Of a stretch of 64,000 nt of DNA, positions 56,381 through 64,000 are shown piece after piece. Every line of letters starts with the position of its first letter. The first letter of the stretch is position 1. The stretch comes from Calliopsis andreniformis (Eukaryota; Arthropoda; Insecta; Hymenoptera; Andrenidae). The notes beneath the pieces were generated by a model, which was not told the origin of the DNA, ran no database searches, and saw nothing but the letters and a program-made list of their open reading frames with translations. The stretch spans positions 6,798,961 to 6,862,960 of the forward strand of contig NC_135071.1 in the NCBI RefSeq assembly GCF_051401765.1. The letters run 5' to 3'. Position numbers and translations under genes: made by a program.

Positions 56381-59100
56381 GGAATACAATATAATAAACT
56401 AAACTAAGTTATATTTATATACAATAAATACTAAATTTAAACTAGATTTAAAATTACTTCACTCCTAGAGTCTTCGAATTAAGAAGAACAAAGCACTGAC
56501 ACTGATGGATATTGGCAGTGAATTAGGAAGCAACTTTTTTTTATATTATACAGAATTATATATCATAGGAACAACGCGTGTTTCTTCGTCGACTACCGAA
56601 ACAAGAAGGACGTTCGAAAAGTAAACTAAAGAGATCACACCTTACAATCTTGATCACGTGATTACACATGATCGACAATACGAATACAATACAAGAGATG
56701 TCGCGATTAATCCTGTTCTAACAGGCACAAACATGACAGAAAGGCTCGAGAATTTTGCGAAGACGCAAGGATCGCGCCCATCTTTTCCCGAATGTTCCGA
56801 AAACGAAAAAGAACAAGTGGTCGAGACCGGCTATCGTTTCGTAGTTGAGAAAAACCTCCGAATTCCTATGAAGCAATCAACTATGTGATGATGTATCATT
56901 AATGATATTTTTGGCGGTCTTCGATTGCGATTGTCACTCACAGGTGGTCCTATTAGTAACTCCGCAACAGCAAGATACCGATCCCACCTGTCTTTTGTCC
57001 AGCTCATCATGAACGAGCACACTGCTTACGCACATGAAGTCAAGAGTTCAATGGGTTCCGCCATGTAAGAAAGAGATAAAGAGTGTCGGTGCGGCCAAAG
57101 TCGTCTGAGCTGAGTGTACAGTAGAAAGCACAGCCAACTGAAAATAGCGAATAATTCATTACCACTAATAGTAAATCAAAAAGTAAAACATCTTTATATC
57201 CTTAAAACGTATTTACAAGATAAAGTATGTAGTTGAAGGTTTACTATGTGACGGACCAGAGGAAATGAAATAAAGATAACCTTCGTTACGTCCAGGAAAC
57301 TATGTGGTCGATCGATAAGTTCTCAACGAAATTCTACGGTACCAGAAGCTCTGCAATAGCGTGGTCACGGAGACTATTCAAGCGAAAGCGAAAGGAAGTC
57401 GCATCGGTCGTGAGACCGAATCGATCAAGAAGAACGATTGATCGTTGAAGTTGTCCAAGAAGACACGTCTCACCAGAGACAGTTAAGTTCGAAGGAAAGG
57501 CGACACTCTTTGGGGAATACTACCTTTCAGCTCCTGCGTTCGTTTTGCTCAGATAAGACGACTAGTATTGTAGGAAACAAAGAAAATGATTGAACAGAGG
57601 AAAGCTACAACAGTAAATAACATAGAAATTCTAAAGCTTTTAAAGGGATCAAGTAAATATTGCAGAACAAATGATTAAGTATCAGTTGTTTAGGCCTTTG
57701 AATATACTTTAAAGTACTATTTGCATTCAAATGCTGGCATGAACTCAGTGGCTTCAGGACCCTGATGACATTTAGGCATGCTATTGTTAGTTTCGTCTAG
57801 TTATTTGGGATGTTATAAAATGATGCGAACACTGAAAGACCTACCTTATTATATTTACAAAGAAGCAATTTTATTCATTATATGCACTACTATTGATGGT
57901 GTGTTTTTTCGTTAATTAATCAGAAGTTTCACATAAATAGATTCCTTCTAACTAAAACTTCACTAGATCACCGCTAGAGATTCCTAGAGACATCTACTGA
58001 TTTTCATATTTATCCACACTGGCCATCTTTCGTTGATGAATTGGGTTCAGAAGCACTTTTAAGTGACCAGGAATGCTACAGACTAGATCAAATACTACCT
58101 CATCACTTGCTCCAAAGTACAGCCAGCCTTGAGTCCAAATCTCTTGGCTATTTCCTTGCTCAGCCATATTCCCAACTCTTGGCTACCAAAGCATAGCCTC
58201 TGTAAATCTTGGCGAATATGGAGAAATACGGCGGGTCGTTGCAATTTGTTTTTATAGGATTCGTGAACACCACGAGGCCAGCCGGAATTACCTTACGATA
58301 TCTATGCGAAAATACTAAAATTTCAGGAGCCTTCTGGGGGATAGAGATCAGTCTCGCGTAATGGCTAACAAGCTTGGTGATCATTGAAAGGGAAGCGAGA
58401 TAAAAAGTAGGAAATTGCCCAGGAAGCCCAACACTACGGTTTTTACCTACCCGTTTCACCTTAAATAACTTTGCGAGCTGCACGACGTATGCTGTCAGAT
58501 TATAACGTACACTATCACTAACATTTTACGCTATTGGATTATCTAAGGTTTTCTAAAGAACAGATTGAACCTTTGCTTTATTTATTAAAGCGAGTCTGTG
58601 TGCGTCTGCGCTTTCGACAACTGTAATTTAAAATATTCAGATTTTTATGGCTACATAGTTTAAAATGTATTGTACGATGTAAGCTTGTAATTTATTGGTA
58701 AATTTATGAAGTGAAACGATTGGGAAGTCCTCTAATTCTGGTGATTTGTATATCTTCGCTTAAATAGTTAATGCAAGCGAAATATTATCGTTGTCAGTAA
58801 TACCAAGTTATAGCAAATGTAATAATGAGCTTATAACAGGGAAACGCTTAAATTGCAAACTTTTTAACCTGCTAAAAATGGAAAGATTTAAATTATTATC
58901 AGACGATTATTGACCTAAAATTAATTTTACGCTATTTTAACATAGATTTATTTTATTTCAAGTTTTTATTTTATTTCAAGTAGTATTTCAAATATTTTGT
59001 ATAAAGGAAATGAACAATTTTTGGATACCACAGTTATTTGATTCTATACCTTTTTGTCTCATAACTTACATATTTATTTCCCTACAGGAGAAATCCTCTT
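56381..59100. other. Unassigned stretch, GC-richer at 56560-57560
   Basis: I see no recognisable gene. The segment 56560-57560 is clearly less AT-rich than its surroundings and has one 76-codon frame (56658-56888) with no known domain. The minus-strand frame 58160-58483 (107 codons) is the longest here and is likewise unrecognised. Confidence 0.4.
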
Positions 59101-59640
59101 TAAAATTTGTAACTTATCCCAACATTTTAATATTCTTCTGTTTATATACTGCAGGATCTAAATATTCAAATTCTTGAATATTTTAATGTGTAGGTACTCA
59201 GATTTTAAAATTGTTAGACATTTAAATTCAATACCAAAATATTCAAATTTTGAAATGTCTTAGTATTTAAATCTTAAAATATTTTGATATTCTAGTACCT
59301 AAATTTTCATGTTTTTGAATATCCTAAATAGTATTTAAATATTCAAATTCTCAAATGTTCTACAATTTCGATATCTAAATTTCTTAATAATTAAATTTGA
59401 AAATGATCAAGTATACCTATTATTACATATTTAAATTTCTCGATTCTGGCACATTCAAATTTTCAAATATACCAATATATAAATCCTCAATTTTTCAGTT
59501 ATTCCAATACGTAAACTCCTTTAGTCGCATTAATTGTCAGATTCCAATTTCCTTAAGAAAATCACCCGTTCCCACTCTGTTTCGAATAGTTTCCTACCCC
59601 AGAAATTGGAATACTGGATCAAATATTTAAAAATCAAATG
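59101..59640. repeat. Degenerate low-complexity array
   Basis: Words AATATTCAAAT, TTTTGAAATGT, TTAAATATTC and TCTCAAATGTTC recur at 10-20 bp intervals. The frame at 59397-59630 is a by-product. Confidence 0.6.
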
Positions 59641-60267
59641 ACTCTGCAAATTAGATTATTTTAATATTGGAATATTTGACAGTTTCAATAGTAAAATATT
59701 TCAAAATTTCACATGAAGTTTTGATTAAACTAATAAAAACTGTTCTTAAAGCACCTCAAGTTTGTGAGTATTAAACATATTCATTTTTACAAAATTTAAA
59801 AAAAATGGCTTCTAAACCATTCTATGTAACAAATTAGCTAAGAATCATAAATCATATAAATCAAATAAAGGAATGCAAGAAAAGTGGAATGGTACAAATT
59901 GAGAAGTGTTATGTACTAGCGTGACCTCGGTTTGACTGGAAATGATTCATACCCCTGAGACCACTGAATCCGCGCTTTCATCGGATTCTACAGATTTCCC
60001 AGCCAGGAGGTACATTTGTTTCCCTTAACGAGACTCCAGAGAAGAAATCATCCGTGACCTAAAACCTCAGAAAGAAACGATTATATATAGTTCCATCCAA
60101 CTGACCAACCTGACCTTGCAACCCTTCACTAGAATCGTTAATATAACCTGCGTTCCTAAAATCTTTTTAAGAAATATTATTAAGCTATATGCAAATATAT
60201 CGATTTTTTTTATAATATATTTATATTATATAATATAATATATTTTTTAATGCATAGTTACTACATA
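59641..60267. other. Unassigned stretch
   Basis: I see no gene. A (TA)n-rich run lies at 60215-60245, just before the mariner-type element. Confidence 0.5.
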
Positions 60268-61037
60268 CAGGGTGTTTCCAAATATGTGGGCATTCACAAA
60301 TCACGTAAAAAAAAGCAAGGAAAACGTGAGACACTTTTATTAGTTCTAAATACAAAGACAATGAAAAAGGTTCAAATATACTAATGTCCGAAAACGCATA
60401 GTTCTTTAGTTACATGCTATTTTATAACGCGTAAAATGCTGGCCCATTTTTTGCCTGCACAGTGTGCTCTCGAAACAATTGGATTCAATTAACTTCGCTC
60501 TCACATACAGGTATTGAATACTATTAAGTTTTGTGTAAAATGTATACATGTTTTAAACAACTATTTTAATGATATGGATATTATATATATTTCAGTTCAT
60601 TTTAACTTTTTATTTTATTTTGCATTATATTTACAATATGTCTTAAATGTATAAAGTTATGTGGTTATTGATACATAACACGAAGTAGCGTTGTATTATC
60701 ACATTACGTTACCAAAGGACGCGTTTCCTTCATTACAATGTCAAGCGATCCCCCCTCTCTAATCATAGTTCCCCACTACAACTTACCCTCACTCCGAGAT
60801 GATGTAAATTCGCTACGCGCTGGGAGATACTTTCCTGGCAGGTCTGATTCCGAACCTTTGAACCAGTGGCACACAGTGATAGATTTTAAAGAAAGTATCA
60901 CACCGTACGCAATATAAAATAGCATATAATTAAAAAACTAAGCGTTTCCATGTATCTGTGCACATGAACTTTTTTCATTTTTCTTCGTGTCTATAATCTA
61001 CCCTCCAAAAATGTCCCACATATACAGAAATACGCTG
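60268..61037. mobile_element. Mariner-type deletion derivative (770 bp)
   Basis: The left end is TA|CAGGGTGTTTCCAAATATG and the right end is the complement of CAGCGTATTTCTGTATATG. Inward, (G/C)AAACGC(A/T)TAGTT(C/T)TTTA(G/A)TTA(C/T)ATGCTATTTTATA is shared by both arms (about 60390 and 60930). TA is intact on the left; the right flank reads CATG, so the duplication is decayed or the end has mutated. The right arm is closest to the lone end at 6696. There is no transposase inside. Confidence 0.78.
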
Positions 61038-63779
61038 CATGTAACAATTGAGCGTACACTTTTTAATTCACAGAATTATCTTCTTTTTCCTCTTATTTTC
61101 CTATTATTTACACAACATTTAGTATTTTAAATAGAATCATTACCTCCTTATGCAATAAAGGTAGTTTAGGTCCTTTCTACTCTACAAAGTTGTGTATTAA
61201 TTTATTATTTTTGTATAAAACGTTACTATACAAGGACCAGATACGGAAATACTTTTTTGACTCACTATCGTTCCTTAAAAATTGTGAACTATCGTAAAAC
61301 AAGAATTGTAGAATTTTGTAAAGGATTTCTATGATTTAGTCTACCTGGTTCCAAAAATTCAACCCAAGCGTAGACGTCAATATTTTGTGAATCCTTGAGT
61401 AAATAGCGATGCAGGGGTTCTGGGCGATTGCAAGTGACTAAAACCTGGATACTTGTGCGTACATTTCATTCCTCTCGATTCCGACATTTCCCGCGTACTA
61501 CCCATCTCCAAGCGTAATATCGGAAATACAACATAAGTACTTTCATAGGACTCCGCCTGATCTCGCTAGTCATTCGAGCATACTAGATGTCTTGTTGAAT
61601 TTGAAGGAAAAGCGCGTTCTACATAGTGGTATGTAGCGTTAAAGCAGATCTATCACTATCGATACCCACATCAAGCAGCTCATACTAGCGAAATCATCGT
61701 AGATGATGACGAAGAATTTTTATGAATCCGACGAGTAAAGACAACTTAATACAGTTCTAATAATATGTTTACTATTGGTATTCATAATAAAGACATTTAC
61801 GAACACTAACATGGCTTTAGAGTATGATGTTTTGTTTCTTTCCATTTCTTCCGGCAAAAAACTGATTGTAAAAAATTTAATTGGTGCCAAAGAGATGCTT
61901 GTGCAATAACATTATTTTCCGAATAACTCAATAATTCATAAACTAAAAAATGAAATTTATTAGAAATTTGTGTATACATCTCCTACTATAAGCATTAAAT
62001 ATTACTTCATTTTCATACAGTTTTTATGTGAAATTATTTTGGGATTCGAATACATTTAAATTTCAAACTTGATTTTTTCAATATCAGAAAAATGTTACTT
62101 GCATCGCTTTGGTCAAATGTAATAGTCTTTGCTTAATCGCATTCCACAGTCAAAGTATTACTACCAATTCCGGTCTCTCCTACCACTACTTCCGTAATGG
62201 ATTGTGTTTGCAAGCGTAAATCTACATATGAGACTGACCCCCCAAAATGATCAGTCCAAAATATGAAACGGGATAGAATATATAAATTACGAACGTTACT
62301 CCTCTTATGCTAATTCACTGCGATAAACGTCAATAATCTCCAGAATTCGCAGCCTGTGATTCCTAATGTTACCGATGAATATCCATCAGTACAATATCAC
62401 CCGACAGTCGAGTTAAACGCATCACATATATATGAGTCAAAATAGCGATCGAACACCTAAAATCAGAGCCAATAGCCTATCATTCAACTAAATTCGACAA
62501 TGACTTTTTTTCTGGATTGCAATTATTATTTCGCCATTTCTCTGTATACAATGTTAAATTTTGTACTCCAATCTTCAATTTTACAAATTTTCAAATTTTG
62601 TAGCTTCAAATATTCAGAGTTTTCTAATTTTAAACAGTAGTGCACTTATAATTGGTAATATTAAATCCAACCCACGCGTAACATTAAATACTTTCAAAAA
62701 TTTCACGTTATTATACATATAGTGCAATATATTCATTGTCACATCTCTTTGACGCATGGCATATGGATCCGTTGTATTACTGTCCAAAACTAACAGAAAT
62801 TTTACTGACGCTTCTTATATTTCTTGCAAGTTCTCAGAATGCACTTATTATTACTTTGTATTTTCTACATATGTAAGGTGAATCACGAGAAATAGAACTC
62901 CCTTATATCTCGGTTACTTCTCGTAGTAACCGAAAACTTCTCAGGATAAGGTTACTTTATTTAAACAGTTGCATACAGCGCGAGGAACGAAATTTATTCA
63001 AGACCTTGTTTATATGATCTCAAGGTCATTGGTATTTTTTAAAATAGTCCCATGTATTTTTTATTACATTATGCTGCAATTAAAGTTGAAACAAATCCAT
63101 TGACCTAGTGTATTATGATCTTGATGTAATCTTAAATTAATAAACTTAGATTTAATCAACGAAAGCATCATGGTGTGAAATCTGGGTTTCTTATACATAT
63201 ATTCTCCTTAGCTGCAACAAAATTTTTGTATAATAATCAAATATCCAAATTGTTGGATTGAGCGCTACGGATTGATGCTATGAACAGTTTTTTCATTCTC
63301 ATTTTACTCGATTTCTACCTGTAGAGAAAATTGAAAAATAATATCTATGATGAGAAGCCATTCATTCTAGGGAACACGAAAGAACGAATAATTATGTCTT
63401 AAGCGAATATTTCGTTAGAAATGATTGTGCCAACATTATAAGAAATGATTGAAAGAGTCGTTTAAAACATTAAAAAACGACCAAATGCACATGTTAAGGT
63501 TGAAGACCATCATTTTAAATATTTAATTCGATTCAAATTAATAAAATAATTTTATAAGCTGATGTTTCTGTTAAGTAATTCAACATAAATTTCTCAATTC
63601 AATGTCACTTAAAGGTTATAAGAACCTAAGTTGATGGATTAGATTTGACGTCAACTACATTGTAGTGTAATAAAAAATACATAGTACTGTTGAAATAAAA
63701 CCCGATGAGCTTGAAATTCTATAAAAAACCTGACCCTGAAAATATTTTATTCCTATTACTGAATGCAACTTATTGTACG
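61038..63779. other. Unassigned stretch
   Basis: I see no gene. GGTGAATCACGAGAAAT at 62878-62894 matches the inner arm of the MITE at 37396-37573 (GTGAATCACGAGAAA) and may be a relative. A low-complexity patch is at 62560-62640. Confidence 0.45.
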
Positions 63780-64000
63780 CATTAGCGACAGGTTATTTTC
63801 GAAGAGTCTCAAAGGCAGATAGCCGAGGCTATAGCACCTTTTGAGAGATTTATGATAGGGACTTAGGTTGTGTGGCCAAGCGAGAAAGTGAATTACAGTC
63901 CGATTTTCTAGAGCTGAGCCCTGATGGCCAGGTCCTTTAACTTGCGATGTTGTCGCTTCTCTAACTCGTGAGTGGTGCTTCTCCCACGCAACACGCGTCC
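63780..64000 (+). mobile_element. Partial LTR, gypsy family, running off the window
   Basis: ATTAGCGACAGGTTATTTTC (63781) aligns with the LTR start at 28374 (TGTTAGCGTCAACGTATTTT). GAGATTTATGATAGGGACTTAG (about 63843) aligns with GGATTTATGATAGGGTCTTAG (28440). The orientation is plus. Whether it is a solo LTR or the start of another element cannot be told. Confidence 0.65.

Noticed and set aside
58160..58483. 107-codon minus-strand frame
   Set aside because: No recognised motif, and no supporting start context or neighbouring exon. Length alone is not enough in 64 kb.

Overview
The window is an AT-rich eukaryotic sequence with no recognisable host protein-coding exon, no tRNA or rRNA gene and no CRISPR array. 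It reads as transposon-rich intergenic DNA (or one very large intron) of an insect. The mix of families fits a hymenopteran (bee, wasp or ant): TA-flanked mariner-type ends beginning CAGGGTGTTTC, a mariner-like transposase, I-clade and Jockey-like LINEs, TTAA-flanked piggyBac-type miniature elements and gypsy/Ty3 LTR elements. The order-level assignment is inference; the sequence itself only shows an animal-type transposon landscape.

The one nearly intact gene is the gag-pol of a gypsy/Ty3 retrotransposon (28374-about 32700, + strand). It has a left LTR, a tRNA-Leu-like primer-binding site, gag, two zinc knuckles, protease, reverse transcriptase, RNase H and integrase. It is dead in at least three ways: one in-frame stop in gag, a lost catalytic Asp in the reverse transcriptase (YVYD instead of YVDD), and no 3' LTR. 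Related LTRs occur as a solo LTR at 21561-21985 (- strand) and as a partial LTR running off the window end (63780-64000).

Left third (1-20 kb): a long-inverted-repeat element beside a Tc1-type transposase relic (2.7-4.2 kb), a 0.5 kb inverted-repeat MITE (5.3 kb), a lone mariner-type end (6.7 kb), a decayed Jockey-like LINE (8.2-9.05 kb), a TA-flanked GC-rich element with repeated GGACGAGAG motifs (9394-10527), a solo LTR with a 50-bp internal duplication (10613-11008), two unnamed repeat families (11.3/13.8 kb and 14.1/37.6 kb), and a 3.8 kb antisense I-clade LINE lacking its endonuclease (16.5-20.3 kb).

Middle (20-42 kb): the solo LTR, two long-TIR MITEs (23.3 and 25.1 kb), a coding-like palindrome (27.7 kb), the gypsy element bracketed by TTAACCC and GGGTTAA, a small palindromic-ended MITE (37.4 kb), and a mariner-like element (38588-41788) whose right inverted repeat was split by a solo LTR with a clean 5-bp target duplication. 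A piggyBac-type MITE follows at 42060-42319.

Right third (42-64 kb): a 1.6 kb element with 411-bp inverted repeats (48336-49954), a second I-clade LINE 3' fragment (53.9-55.7 kb), a possible solo LTR (56.0 kb), a mariner-type deletion derivative (60268-61037) and the partial LTR at the end. Between these lie long unassigned AT-rich stretches. Many contain degenerate, roughly 10-20 bp periodic low-complexity arrays built on words like TTGAAAT, AATATTTGAA and their complements.

All element calls rest on reading the sequence by eye. Family names are given only where protein motifs or terminal structure support them.
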